Positions 35,923 to 44,270 of a stretch of DNA of 64,000 nt are shown here, one piece after another. This DNA is from Oligoflexia bacterium. Its GTDB lineage: Bacteria; Bdellovibrionota_G; JANQFH01. The translations under genes were made by a program, and so were the position numbers. The stretch covers positions 62,001-126,000 of the forward strand of contig JANQFH010000021.1 of the NCBI GenBank assembly GCA_028277945.1, given 5' to 3'. The notes under the pieces were generated by a model. The model was not told the DNA's origin and searched no databases. It saw only the letters and a program-made list of their open reading frames with translations. Each line of letters opens with the position of its first letter. Position 1 is the stretch's first letter.

Positions 35923-37281
35923 TTAACGCTGCAGTTCCCAATCAAGGCTCTCTCGATTCCACTGAAACAGCTGCAACGGCGAGTAGCGGTTCTCGATATC
36001 CACTTCCATGCTCTGGATCAGGCAGCCGCGCTCAAACACATCCCGGCAGTGCACGACAATGGCATCTCCGGATTTCATCGGCTTTGCGACTTTGACAAAA
36101 TCTGTCAGGTTGTGGATAGGCTTGCCGTTGAGTGCGTGGATGATGATGCGGCGTTTGTAGCCCTGGTCTTCATCCGCAGGCGAGTCACCTAAATCGGCAA
36201 ACGAGGTGCCTGAGGCACTCTCAGAGATAAACACGCCATCACAGGGGATGTTGAGGGTCAGCCCAAGGTCGGGGGTGACATCGTGAAAAGTAGAGCCAGC
36301 AAAGCGCGCAAAGCGACAGGGTTTCTCAGCCTCGGCATCGTCTACTGGTACAGAGACCTCGAGGGTTTTTCCTTGCCGAAATAGCTTCAAGCAGACGCTC
36401 TGACCAACCTTTTCATTAACCAGTCGATCAAAGGCATAGAGATCCTCACCGATCTCTTTGTCATCAATAGCAATGATAATATCGCCGATTCTAATGGACC
36501 TTGCCGCCTCAGACTCTTGCAGTACCTTGAATACCTGCAGGACGTTTTGTAGGCGTGGGTTTAGCTTTTTAGCCCGCTCGATAATCTGTAGCGAGTAACC
36601 ATAGTACTTCAGGGCTTTGGCGATTTGCAGCGCATTGATGGAGAGGTGGATGTCCCCCCGAGGTGGTACCTTGCTTTGCTTGAGGTGCTTAAGCGCGTCG
36701 ATCACGTAATCGATACGCAACTCAAAGCTAGAGGTGTCCGAGCCCGAGGTGTGCAAGCCGACCACCTTGCCCTCTTCACCCCATACCGGGCTGCCACTGC
36801 TGCCACCAGCGCTGTCGTAGTCGGTGTGGACATGGTGGCTGTGCCGGCCAATGTCGTTGGGTGCTTTGTCAACAAAGAGTTTGGTTAGGCGGCCGCGTTT
36901 GATCGAGTAAGCCTCTTGCTCGTTATTGCCAATGAGGATGAGCTGTTCGTTTTCAACCAGTTCTCGGTGCTCTCCAAGCTTGGCTTCGGTAAGACGAAAG
37001 GAGAGTTCTTTGGGGTTGACCTTAAGAAAGGCAAAGTCATGCCACGGGTCATAGTAGAGGTGCTTGGCCTCAACGCTTTCACCATTGACAAAGGTCACCT
37101 CCACCTTGGATTTGGGACTCAAACCGGTGACATGCTGGTTGGTTACGATGATGCCCTTTTTGGCGTCGACTACAAAGCCAGTGCCGACACTGTCGCCGGT
37201 AGTATCACGGCCAAGGCTTACCTCGCTGCGGAGGTTAAGGTTGACGACCGCTTTCTTATAGGTATCGATGCGCACTTCCAT
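35923..37281 (-). CDS. Trypsin-like serine protease with PDZ domains, no signal peptide
   Basis: The protein has 452 residues. The protease domain (residues about 1-210) shows the triad H50 (VTNQHV), D82 (DPWHDFAFL) and S162 (AGGSSGSPVW), as in HtrA/Deg enzymes. Around residues 265-335 is a PDZ domain ('IRIGDIIIAIDDKEIG') and about 350-430 a second PDZ-like one ('RIIIHALNGKPIHNLTDFV'). Unlike HtrA there is no signal peptide, so it should be cytoplasmic unless exported otherwise. The gene lies 32 bp after a TPR gene on the same strand and is probably cotranscribed with it. Confidence 0.85.
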   Translation of the reverse strand: MEVRIDTYKKAVVNLNLRSEVSLGRDTTGDSVGTGFVVDAKKGIIVTNQHVTGLSPKSKVEVTFVNGESVEAKHLYYDPWHDFAFLKVNPKELSFRLTEAKLGEHRELVENEQLILIGNNEQEAYSIKRGRLTKLFVDKAPNDIGRHSHHVHTDYDSAGGSSGSPVWGEEGKVVGLHTSGSDTSSFELRIDYVIDALKHLKQSKVPPRGDIHLSINALQIAKALKYYGYSLQIIERAKKLNPRLQNVLQVFKVLQESEAARSIRIGDIIIAIDDKEIGEDLYAFDRLVNEKVGQSVCLKLFRQGKTLEVSVPVDDAEAEKPCRFARFAGSTFHDVTPDLGLTLNIPCDGVFISESASGTSFADLGDSPADEDQGYKRRIIIHALNGKPIHNLTDFVKVAKPMKSGDAIVVHCRDVFERGCLIQSMEVDIENRYSPLQLFQWNRESLDWELQR

Positions 37282-37313
37282 GGTCGCCTATGCTATCAAT
37301 CGGCATGGAAAGA

Positions 37314-37955
37314 TCAACGGCTCCGCCGCCATAGCGCCCAGAAGCGGCCCCAGCTTGGTTGCAGGCGAAAGAGCTGCCAGCGGTAGCGCCGCAGCCATTT
37401 GCGGCGTTGTGAACCCTGCAACAACTCTATGCCCTTGCTAATAAGCGCTATGGCCTCCTCTGATCTTTTGCAGCGTCGCAGCAGTTTGGCGAGGTCAAAG
37501 CGAATGCTATGTTCATAGGGATCGAGCTCCAAAATCCAGCCATGCAGATCGACAAACTGCACTCTCCACTTACGCCGCCGAAACCAGGGCAGTGCTTCTT
37601 TATACAGATGGATGGCATCGGCCTTAAGATCTTTGGCAACGAAGACCCGTGCCAGATCTTCATAACGTTGGATGCAGTGGCGATCGAGCTCAATGATCTG
37701 ACGATAGAGCGAAATCGCTTTATCCCAGCGCTCCTCCTGCATAAAGGAATTTGCCACACTCTCGTAATAGGGGATGGCTTGCTCCGGCAGTTTAAGGATT
37801 TTGTAAAGCTCAGCCAGACGGTTTTGTACCTTCAGGTCATCGGGATCTGAATCGATAATCTTGATGTACTCTCGTAGGGCCCTTTTGTATTTTCTCTTGG
37901 CGCGCAGCTTCTCTGCTTTGCGATAGATTTGCTGACGATCCCAAGCTGCTGCCAT
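37314..37955 (-). CDS. TPR-repeat protein
   Basis: The protein has 213 residues with at least four TPR units: 'LRAKRKYKRALREYIKII', LAELYKILKLPEQAIPYYE, 'FMQEERWDKAISLYRQII' and 'LARVFVAKDLKADAIHLYKE'. The C-terminus is extremely basic and Trp/Arg-rich (QRRKWLRRYRWQLFRLQP ... LWRRSR), suggesting contact with membrane or nucleic acid. No signal peptide. First of a two-gene unit with the PDZ protease, so it may be an adaptor for that protease (inference). Confidence 0.75.
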   Translation of the reverse strand: MAAAWDRQQIYRKAEKLRAKRKYKRALREYIKIIDSDPDDLKVQNRLAELYKILKLPEQAIPYYESVANSFMQEERWDKAISLYRQIIELDRHCIQRYEDLARVFVAKDLKADAIHLYKEALPWFRRRKWRVQFVDLHGWILELDPYEHSIRFDLAKLLRRCKRSEEAIALISKGIELLQGSQRRKWLRRYRWQLFRLQPSWGRFWALWRRSR

Positions 37956-38147
37956 CTAGATTACCCTTAAGATTTACGCGGTACTTATCATTATAGCAAA
38001 GCCAGTGGCGCTGCCCTCGAAAGGTTATCTTATGGATAATATTGAAGAATATAAAAGGCCCGGTAGAGAACCACTCTCTAGCATAGCGACCTAGACGCTG
38101 CTGTGATATAAGGCAAATGACGCGGTTCTAAAAAGCCAACTTGGGGG

Positions 38148-40355
38148 ATGTTCGTGACCAACCGTAGGTTTGTCAAAGACTTTTTCGTTGTTTTTGCCTG
38201 CATCACCATCGCTTCCACGGGGTTCGTCTTTGCTCAGGAAGAAAATCATGTACCAACCATCATAAACAGATTCTTAGATCCCGATCGAGATGTGGAAGAC
38301 CTTCTTAAAGATGCTGAAATACTCTTCGAGCTATATTCCGATAGAAAAAATAAACGCTCTAAAAGGAAGAAAATAGAGAACGATTTTCTTGAGGGGATAT
38401 TACGAGACCTTCTTCAAAATAAGAAGGAGAAACCGAAGCTGCGGAGCGGTTTGATAGCTGCTCTCAAGGCACAAGACGACAAAACCGAAAAATCAGCCTT
38501 GGTGGATAGGTATGAGAAGGAATTGTTGGCAGTTTTAAGTGAGAGCAATGATAACCAAGAGGTCCGTCTCGCTGCTGCCAGAGCTCTTGCTCCACGTGCC
38601 CTTAAACCAGGAAGAGATAACAAATCAATAAATAGGGCCATCTGTGCCACTGTGGATAATGGTGACGATGGCCCAGAAGAGTCGGCCGAATTTAGGTACC
38701 TGATTTTAGAAGCGCTCTTTCCCTATCTCGAGAGGGGCGAAGGTAAGATTTCGTCTACGAGTCGACGAGATTTATTTGAGGCTGCAGCGAAATTTGTTGC
38801 TGACTCAGCAGCGGTAGTACCCGATCGTTTGGAAGTGATACGGCAGATCATCGTAGTTGATCCCGAATATGCATTTCGACTCTTACGTCAAATGCTGATT
38901 CAAGATGATATATCGGCAGATCTCGAGTTCTATAACAGTTTGGTGCCTCTTGTTCATCTTGCCTTCTTGCGAGCTGGCATTGATGCACATAAGTTGGACG
39001 AAGCACTGTGTCCACTCATCAAAGCATTGCCCTGGGAAGATGAGGAGTTATATACCGCTGTTTTAACGGCACTTGGCGCCATAGAAGGCGCAGCCGGAGA
39101 GCTTACTTGCGTTGGTGAACAACTCTTGAACCATCTCACCTTGGAAGAAGGTTTACCAGAACAACTTACTGAACCATCTCGCAAGAGACTCAAGTTTCAA
39201 ATAGGTGTAGCACGTACCTACGCCAAAATCGGCAGTAGTGAAGCTGACAGAGTTTTGCAACGTCTTGACGAGATCCTCACTAAGGTTAGTTATAATCCTA
39301 ACAAGCATAAGACCATCAAATTGAAAGATGCAGAGATGCGTTCCATGGCCATTGAGGCCATTGGTGAGTTTGGCGCAGATGCAATCAATTGGTTGGAATC
39401 GTTACAAGGCTATTTGTCCCGTGAACAGGAACCTTCTTTAGTGGTTGTGGCCACAGCAGCAGGGGCTATTGGCAAAATAGGCTTTGCTGTGCAGGAAGGT
39501 AGTGACTTCGGGAACTCGCAAGACACTTTTTCCAGCCTACTGCGGGCCTTTGAACTACAGGACTACTATGTCAATTGGGCAGTTGCCTACGCAATTCCAG
39601 CTTACCTTGAGAGACGTTCTAATTCGGACATAGAAGGCGATTTTAAAATTTTTGATTCCTACTTTCAAGAACAGGGTAGCATGAGCATTGATGGTATGGT
39701 TGGCATTCTCGGTCTTGGTACATTGCCAGCAAACGTCTTTGAGGCGGTAGCTAACGACAGTCCGGCTGCAGAAGAATCTGGCACTCATGAGAGCACTCCA
39801 AGTTCATTCGAGCAATTGCAGGCAGATCTAGTGGCGATTCATGAGCTTGTTGAGTTTCCCGGGACTAACATAAGTAACAAATACACCCATTGGCCAGCCA
39901 TTTGGGCAGTAGGGGAAATTGGTGGTAGGTGGGGAGTTGTGGATCAACCAGATGAACGGGTGCAAACCGAAGTTGAGCGTTGTGCAGAGACACTATCTGC
40001 AGCGCTTCAGAAACACGTGTTGGGTAATCCACCAGAAGAACGGTCAGACAATTACATAACCCGTCGTTACATTGTTGAAGCCATAGCAGAGTTAGGTATT
40101 GCAGCCGATCCCGATGAGTTCCTCGGCGGTTTGTCCGAGCTACTAAATCCAGAAGTAGAAGAAGATCCAAGGGTGCGCAAAGCAGCAGCCGTGGCAATCC
40201 ACCATTTGCTTCGCGTTCATGGATGGAGGGGCTTGAGAGAAGAGCAAACTGCATCACTGCAAGGCTCTTTATCTGCTGCCATGCAAGACAAGTCCATCGA
40301 CGTTGCCATCACAGCGCAAAAAATTACCAACGGTCTTAGACCAGCAGCTCAATAA
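38148..40355 (+). CDS. Large secreted HEAT-repeat-like protein
   Basis: The protein has 735 residues. Signal peptide FVKDFFVVFACITIASTGFVFAQ, cleavage after FAQ. ATG 38148 directly follows GGGGG; GTG 38154 with better spacing is an alternative start. The mature protein is helical with repeating HEAT-type pairs: 'NDNQEVRLAAARALAPRAL', MRSMAIEAIGEFGADAINWL, VVVATAAGAIGKIGF and VRKAAAVAIHHLLRVHG. Such repeats bind proteins. A metallophosphoesterase gene begins 3 bp after its stop. Overall design resembles the protein at 14948. Confidence 0.75.
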   Translation: MFVTNRRFVKDFFVVFACITIASTGFVFAQEENHVPTIINRFLDPDRDVEDLLKDAEILFELYSDRKNKRSKRKKIENDFLEGILRDLLQNKKEKPKLRSGLIAALKAQDDKTEKSALVDRYEKELLAVLSESNDNQEVRLAAARALAPRALKPGRDNKSINRAICATVDNGDDGPEESAEFRYLILEALFPYLERGEGKISSTSRRDLFEAAAKFVADSAAVVPDRLEVIRQIIVVDPEYAFRLLRQMLIQDDISADLEFYNSLVPLVHLAFLRAGIDAHKLDEALCPLIKALPWEDEELYTAVLTALGAIEGAAGELTCVGEQLLNHLTLEEGLPEQLTEPSRKRLKFQIGVARTYAKIGSSEADRVLQRLDEILTKVSYNPNKHKTIKLKDAEMRSMAIEAIGEFGADAINWLESLQGYLSREQEPSLVVVATAAGAIGKIGFAVQEGSDFGNSQDTFSSLLRAFELQDYYVNWAVAYAIPAYLERRSNSDIEGDFKIFDSYFQEQGSMSIDGMVGILGLGTLPANVFEAVANDSPAAEESGTHESTPSSFEQLQADLVAIHELVEFPGTNISNKYTHWPAIWAVGEIGGRWGVVDQPDERVQTEVERCAETLSAALQKHVLGNPPEERSDNYITRRYIVEAIAELGIAADPDEFLGGLSELLNPEVEEDPRVRKAAAVAIHHLLRVHGWRGLREEQTASLQGSLSAAMQDKSIDVAITAQKITNGLRPAAQ

Positions 40356-40358
40356 GGG

Positions 40359-41453
40359 ATGCTGAGGCGAACCATCACATCCATAGCAAAAAGAATCACA
40401 ACAGCGGCATTCCTAACCATTGTTATTCTTCTGTCGCTGCCGGTAACGGCCCAGGGTTCTAACAAAACATTAAAGTTTGCCGTGCTAGGTGATGTTCATC
40501 TTGGTTTGCGCGGCGAGGATTTTGGTCTAAAGATGACTAAATCGAGTGAAAGGCTCTTTGAACTAGCGGTGCGTGAGCTCAACCAGATTCCCGATCTCGA
40601 TTTTGTTGTCTTTAACGGCGATCTAGTCGTGGATGCTGAGAGCTTCAACCTTGATCGCTTCAAAGAGATAGCTGATGAACTTAACGCCGACTACTTTGTT
40701 ACTATCGGCAACCACGATCGCCCAGTCGTGCCACCCGTGGCGTCATGGGCAAAGAAGAAGCGCGCCTTCAATACCGGAGTCAGTAAGGCAACCGTTGCGG
40801 CCATTTTTTCAGGGCATGGACTTACCATCGGCGGTCCCACTTGGTGGAGCCAAGACTTTGCGGGTGTCCACATCATCGGCCTTGACTCCGCCATTATTAA
40901 AGGCTGGGGCGGCCACATCTCGCAAAAGCAGCTTGCTTGGCTTGAGCAAGACCTAGCAAAGCATCGTAAAAAACCAACACTCATCTTTCTGCATCATAAC
41001 TTGGTAGAGTCTTATCCTGAGTATGCCCTGCGCGAAAACTTTTTGGTCGACAATCGCAGCGAAGTAAAACGCCTTCTTCGCAAATTCCCTGGCGTCAAGG
41101 CGGTGATCTCTTCGCACTACCATTTTTCAGATTTTCAAAAGGAAGATGGTACGCACTATTTCACCACTTCCAGTATCAATACCTATCCCTGCCGCTATCC
41201 AGTGTTCGAGCTGTCGCGCTCGGAGATTCGTATGAAGAACCAGCTTGTCGGCGCTACTGGGAGTGCCGCAGACGAAATGGCCAAACTGCGGAGTTTTGCC
41301 CGCAAACAGCTGGCCAACGCCGACTGGGTACCCATAGTGCGCAAAGCGCTCAAGCGGCTTGGCCGCCCTGATACAAGTGAAGATGCAGTCTCTGTGCTAC
41401 TAAAGATCTTCGAGGCCAATTCCTCTGTTCGTCTGCAGTTGGGAGACTCTTAA
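40359..41453 (+). CDS. Exported calcineurin-like metallophosphoesterase
   Basis: The protein has 364 residues. The hydrophobic signal AAFLTIVILLSLPVTAQG is followed at once by the metallophosphoesterase core: FAVLGDVHLG (D-x-H), VVFNGDLVVD (GD), FVTIGNHDRP (GNHD), IFLHHNLV (H) and SSHYHFSDF (GH-x-H equivalent with Ser-Ser in place of the usual Gly). All five metal-ligand blocks are present. It should be a periplasmic two-metal phosphohydrolase; substrate unknown. About 95 C-terminal residues are helical and lack a family match. Coupled to the HEAT protein gene. Confidence 0.85.
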   Translation: MLRRTITSIAKRITTAAFLTIVILLSLPVTAQGSNKTLKFAVLGDVHLGLRGEDFGLKMTKSSERLFELAVRELNQIPDLDFVVFNGDLVVDAESFNLDRFKEIADELNADYFVTIGNHDRPVVPPVASWAKKKRAFNTGVSKATVAAIFSGHGLTIGGPTWWSQDFAGVHIIGLDSAIIKGWGGHISQKQLAWLEQDLAKHRKKPTLIFLHHNLVESYPEYALRENFLVDNRSEVKRLLRKFPGVKAVISSHYHFSDFQKEDGTHYFTTSSINTYPCRYPVFELSRSEIRMKNQLVGATGSAADEMAKLRSFARKQLANADWVPIVRKALKRLGRPDTSEDAVSVLLKIFEANSSVRLQLGDS

Positions 41454-41620
41454 GAGAATGCTCATGCCAAGGGTGTGAATCACAACAGTTGCATTCGTTG
41501 AGTCGGGCTTCAATACGCAGCGCAAGGTGTCAAAAAAACTGGTGGAACGTTAGTTGGGATTAATCCGACAAGTATGCAGCAAACGGCCTTCGGCCTGGAG
41601 CCGCAACCAGTAGCGAACTA

Positions 41621-41701
41621 CATTGACTTATCTTACTGGAACTACTATGAAAAGTGGCACTTTGATCCATTGCCCGAGTGGCGGAATTTGGTAGACGCAA
41701 G
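41621..41701 (+). repeat. Partial duplicate of tRNA-Leu(UAA): promoter-like region plus first 30 nt
   Basis: 41671-41701 is identical over 31 nt to 42455-42485, which is one base before the complete tRNA-Leu plus its first 30 nt (acceptor 5' strand, D arm, start of the anticodon stem). Upstream the similarity continues at the same 784-nt offset: CATTGAC-x-TATCT and a -10-like TATGAA at 17-nt spacing from TTGACT, against TTGACC-17-TATTAA before the intact tRNA; 29 of 50 upstream positions match. The tRNA copy is cut off 3 nt before the ATG of the nucleotidyltransferase gene. No functional tRNA can form here. Confidence 0.85.
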
Positions 41702-41703
41702 AT

Positions 41704-42216
41704 ATGAAAAAAACCATTCAGGTTATAAACAAGCTAGAAAGCGAGGGCATTATTAAAAACTATGCTGTGGGAGGTGCCACCGCGCTGTTATTCTATACGG
41801 AGCCGACTTTGACTTTTGACCTTGACGTTTTTGTTCTTCTCCCAGGTTTTAAACAAGACCCACAGGCCCTTGTTGACCTAGGTGCTCTTTACCAGGCTCT
41901 CGCGTCGAGGGGGTATAAGCCAGAAAAAGAGCATGTTATGATTGAAGGAATTCCTGTTCAATTCATCCCTGCCTATAATGAACTGGTTACAGAAGCGGTA
42001 CAACAGGCTGCTGTTAAGGAGTATGAAGAAACAAAAGTTAGAGTTTTAACGGTAGAGTACCTTCTGGCAATAATGATCGATACAAATCGTCCCAGAGACC
42101 GTGAGCGGGCTAAGCGTCTATTGGAGGAGGTGACCATCACCCAAGCGACACTGGACTCTATTTTGCAACGCTTTTCTCTGCGAGAAAATTGGGAGACTTA
42201 CATTGAAGGAAAATAA
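41704..42216 (+). CDS. Nucleotidyltransferase-fold (AbiEii/MNT-like) putative toxin
   Basis: The protein has 170 residues. YAVGGATALLFYTEP followed by LTFDLDVFVLL is the nucleotidyltransferase core pattern G-G...T-x-D-x-D with the two metal-binding Asp residues. 'PVQFIPAYNELVTEAV' and a 'VEYLLAIMIDTNRPRDRERA' helix with a C-terminal helical lid are typical of AbiEii-type and DUF6036-like proteins, which act as toxins that modify tRNA or other targets, or as their antitoxins. It starts 3 nt after the truncated tRNA copy. A 50-residue partner gene follows. Toxin or antitoxin role is inferred. Confidence 0.75.
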   Translation: MKKTIQVINKLESEGIIKNYAVGGATALLFYTEPTLTFDLDVFVLLPGFKQDPQALVDLGALYQALASRGYKPEKEHVMIEGIPVQFIPAYNELVTEAVQQAAVKEYEETKVRVLTVEYLLAIMIDTNRPRDRERAKRLLEEVTITQATLDSILQRFSLRENWETYIEGK

Positions 42217-42223
42217 GAAACAT

Positions 42224-42376
42224 ATGGAAAAGATGTTTCAGGCTAAACGTCGCAGACGCAAAGAGTTGGCCAACTTACCTATAGAACAAAAGGTAAGTAT
42301 CCTCATTGAGTTGCAGAGGTTAGCTGTGCCTATCTTTAGAGCTCGTAATCTAAAGAGAAAGGTTTGGGAGATTTAG
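42224..42376 (+). CDS. Small partner protein of the nucleotidyltransferase (50 aa)
   Basis: ATG 42224 to TAG 42374-42376 encodes a basic peptide: a KRRRR cluster, then ELANLPIEQKVSILIELQRL, then a C-terminal 'KRKVWEI'. The pattern R-x-E-L-A-x-LP-x-E-x-K-x-x-I-L-x-x-LQ...VW is that of small proteins encoded directly next to AbiEii-like nucleotidyltransferases. An in-frame TTG at 42203, overlapping the upstream gene and preceded by GGGAG, would give 57 residues and may be the real start. The pair probably forms a two-component module. Confidence 0.65.
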   Translation: MEKMFQAKRRRRKELANLPIEQKVSILIELQRLAVPIFRARNLKRKVWEI

Positions 42377-42406
42377 GGTTGCTGCCAACCAACAAGAGTC
42401 GATTCA

Positions 42407-42435
42407 TTGACCTATCTGTCTAAAAATATTATTAA
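42407..42435 (+). promoter_or_regulatory. Promoter of tRNA-Leu
   Basis: TTGACC (42407-42412), a 17-nt spacer and TATTAA (42430-42435) lie about 20 nt before the mature tRNA 5' end. A degraded version of the same element precedes the partial tRNA copy at 41623-41651. Confidence 0.5.
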
Positions 42436-42455
42436 AAATAGTTGATGGCGGATAT

Positions 42456-42541
42456 GCCCGAGTGGCGGAATTTGGTAGACGCAAGGGACTTAAAATCCCT
42501 CGGGACTTTGTCCTGTGCCAGTTCGAGTCTGGCCTCGGGCA
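42456..42541 (+). tRNA. tRNA-Leu (anticodon UAA)
   Basis: This is an 86-nt class II tRNA. Acceptor stem GCCCGAG (42456-42462) pairs with CTCGGGC (42534-42540); discriminator A at 42541. The D arm holds TGGCGGAATTTGGTAGACGCA. The anticodon stem AGGGA/TCCCT encloses loop CTTAAAA, with anticodon TAA, reading UUA. A long variable arm (CGGGACTTTGTCCTG) marks Leu, and the T arm has GTTCGAGTC. CCA is not encoded. Its first 30 nt are duplicated upstream around the nucleotidyltransferase module. Confidence 0.96.
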
Positions 42542-42592
42542 TTTTTGATTGAAGATCCTGCCCGCTCTAGTTTGTGAGCACGGATCCCGTGA

Positions 42593-44032
42593 TTAACGGC
42601 GTTCGCTCATGAAGATCTGTGTCTCTCCTTGATAAACTACTTTCTGTGACCAGACGATAATGCCGTTGCCTAGGTTATCTAAGGCCACTCTAGGGGTGCT
42701 GACTTTGTTATCTTTGTAACTAATAAACTGAGTTAATTCCATGGGCTTGCTCCAGCTATCCTGATGGTAGTCAGAGAAGAGTGCTCGCCCCACATCGCCA
42801 ATGCTCTCTTTCCAGACAATCGTTGTCCCTCCGTCATTGGAGATGGCAACATGAGGTGTGGTAGCGTCCTCAGCACCACTGCTGCTTATGAAGTCTTTAG
42901 CAGCCTGTGGTTCAATCCACTCACTCTCTCTGTATTCTGCTCGGTAGACACGTTGGTTGTTGCCATCGCTTTGATTCCAGACAACAACCGTATTACCGTT
43001 ATCGTCCATGGCCACCTCTAGATCGAGGTCGCTTGCCGTTTCAGTGGCTATTGCGCCATTGAGCAGCCGATTTGGTTGCCACTGACTATCGCGATATTCT
43101 TTCACATAGACCTTATCTCCCTCAGAGTCAGCATGATGCCAGGCAATCATTGCATCGCCGTTACTGCCCATGGCCACCTTGGGATTGAAGGCTGATCCTT
43201 CAGGTAGGCTGAGATAGTCGTTAAGATCTGCTGGGTGGGTCCAGATGTCATTGCGATATTCGCTCTTAAAAATCTTGTCGTCCTGTTGCCAGACGATGAG
43301 CTTATTACCCAAGTTGTCCATGGCAGTCTCTGGACTAGCGGCGTCACTCCCTTCCGGGCTTATGAATTCATTATACTGTGGTATTTTGTCCCAGACTCCA
43401 TCATGAAGTTCCATTTTAAAAATCTCTTCCCAATCCACGCCATTTCGCCACCAAACGATTGTGCCTTCATTCATATCGTTCATTGCGACTCTCGCACCTC
43501 CTTGAAAATCTGATTGAAGAATCCTAAATGGCTCTTGCCACTGCCCATCTTGATAAAAAAATCTCTCAATAAAATCCCCGCCGTGGGTAGAGTGGTACCA
43601 GACAACGACGGCGCTACCCGAGTTGCTCATGGCCACCCGTGGGTCAATGACATGGCCTACACCACTGGTGACATTGCTAACGTGATCTGTAATGTCTGAG
43701 GGGTGTTTCCAGGCGCCACTGCGAAATTCACTCATAAAGACTTGGGTCTTATATTCTCCGGACTGCTTCCATATGATAATTGCATTACCAACGTCATCCA
43801 GAGCAACTTGAGGACTGTTCGCAGACGTACCGTCGGGGCTTATACTTTCGATAAGCGTGCATGGCTGTGTCCAACCGCCAACCTTGCCAGTACAGACAGC
43901 TGCGTCGTTTCCAGCGCCATCCCCAGAGATTTTTTTAGAGGAGTCTTCATCTTTTTCCCCGCAAGCAGTAACACAGATAGCAAAGATGATCATATGGGTT
44001 AATAGAGTCTTTAGTATGTGACCAGAAGACAT
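42593..44032 (-). CDS. Lipoprotein with eight propeller-type repeats
   Basis: The protein has 479 residues from ATG 44032, chosen because GGAGGGCAAGATC precedes it and a lipoprotein signal follows (IIFAICVTACG); the reading frame runs further upstream without such a signal. Eight repeats of about 50-60 residues share the core 'VAMDNLGNxxIVW', an x-Y-x-x-E-Y-R strand and a G-x-W-x-x-P end: for example PQVALDDVGNAIIIWKQ, PRVAMSNSGSAVVVWYH and PRVALDNLGNGIIVWSQ. The last repeat lacks its W-x-P strand, while the N-terminus supplies one (GGWTQP), the usual ring closure of a beta-propeller. Probably outer-membrane or surface; binding partner unknown. Confidence 0.78.
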   Translation of the reverse strand: MSSGHILKTLLTHMIIFAICVTACGEKDEDSSKKISGDGAGNDAAVCTGKVGGWTQPCTLIESISPDGTSANSPQVALDDVGNAIIIWKQSGEYKTQVFMSEFRSGAWKHPSDITDHVSNVTSGVGHVIDPRVAMSNSGSAVVVWYHSTHGGDFIERFFYQDGQWQEPFRILQSDFQGGARVAMNDMNEGTIVWWRNGVDWEEIFKMELHDGVWDKIPQYNEFISPEGSDAASPETAMDNLGNKLIVWQQDDKIFKSEYRNDIWTHPADLNDYLSLPEGSAFNPKVAMGSNGDAMIAWHHADSEGDKVYVKEYRDSQWQPNRLLNGAIATETASDLDLEVAMDDNGNTVVVWNQSDGNNQRVYRAEYRESEWIEPQAAKDFISSSGAEDATTPHVAISNDGGTTIVWKESIGDVGRALFSDYHQDSWSKPMELTQFISYKDNKVSTPRVALDNLGNGIIVWSQKVVYQGETQIFMSERR

Positions 44033-44097
44033 GATCTTGCCCTCCAAGCTCTGTTCTAGAAAAAACATAGCATGAGCTAGCTGGGATAGGTTTCCGT

Positions 44098-44131
44098 TAC
44101 AGAGGTTTCTGTATTCCGTTGAATACAGAGG
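44098..44131. promoter_or_regulatory. Overlapping inverted and direct repeats in a divergent promoter region
   Basis: TACAGAGG occurs at 44098-44105 and 44124-44131. Between them, TCTGTATTC (44108-44116) pairs with GAATACAGA (44121-44129) around a CGTT loop, and its first six bases can instead pair with TACAGA at 44098-44103. It lies 66 nt upstream of the propeller lipoprotein start and 140 nt upstream of the MFS gene, as expected for an operator, or a switchable hairpin if transcribed. Confidence 0.45.
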
Positions 44132-44270
44132 CTTGTCTATTTTCCTCATGATTTTAAAGTGTTATGATCTATATGCGGTGTATTCAGGTCTTGGCTATCT
44201 TCACTCTTTTACAGCCACGCTTAATTCTGTTTTAACACAGGGTGTTTTTTTGTTGGCGAAGGAGAGTGCC

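Noticed and set aside
41574-41756. Open frame reading through the partial tRNA-Leu copy
   Set aside because: No ribosome site, overlaps the tRNA fragment and the nucleotidyltransferase in another frame, and part of its sequence is tRNA-derived.
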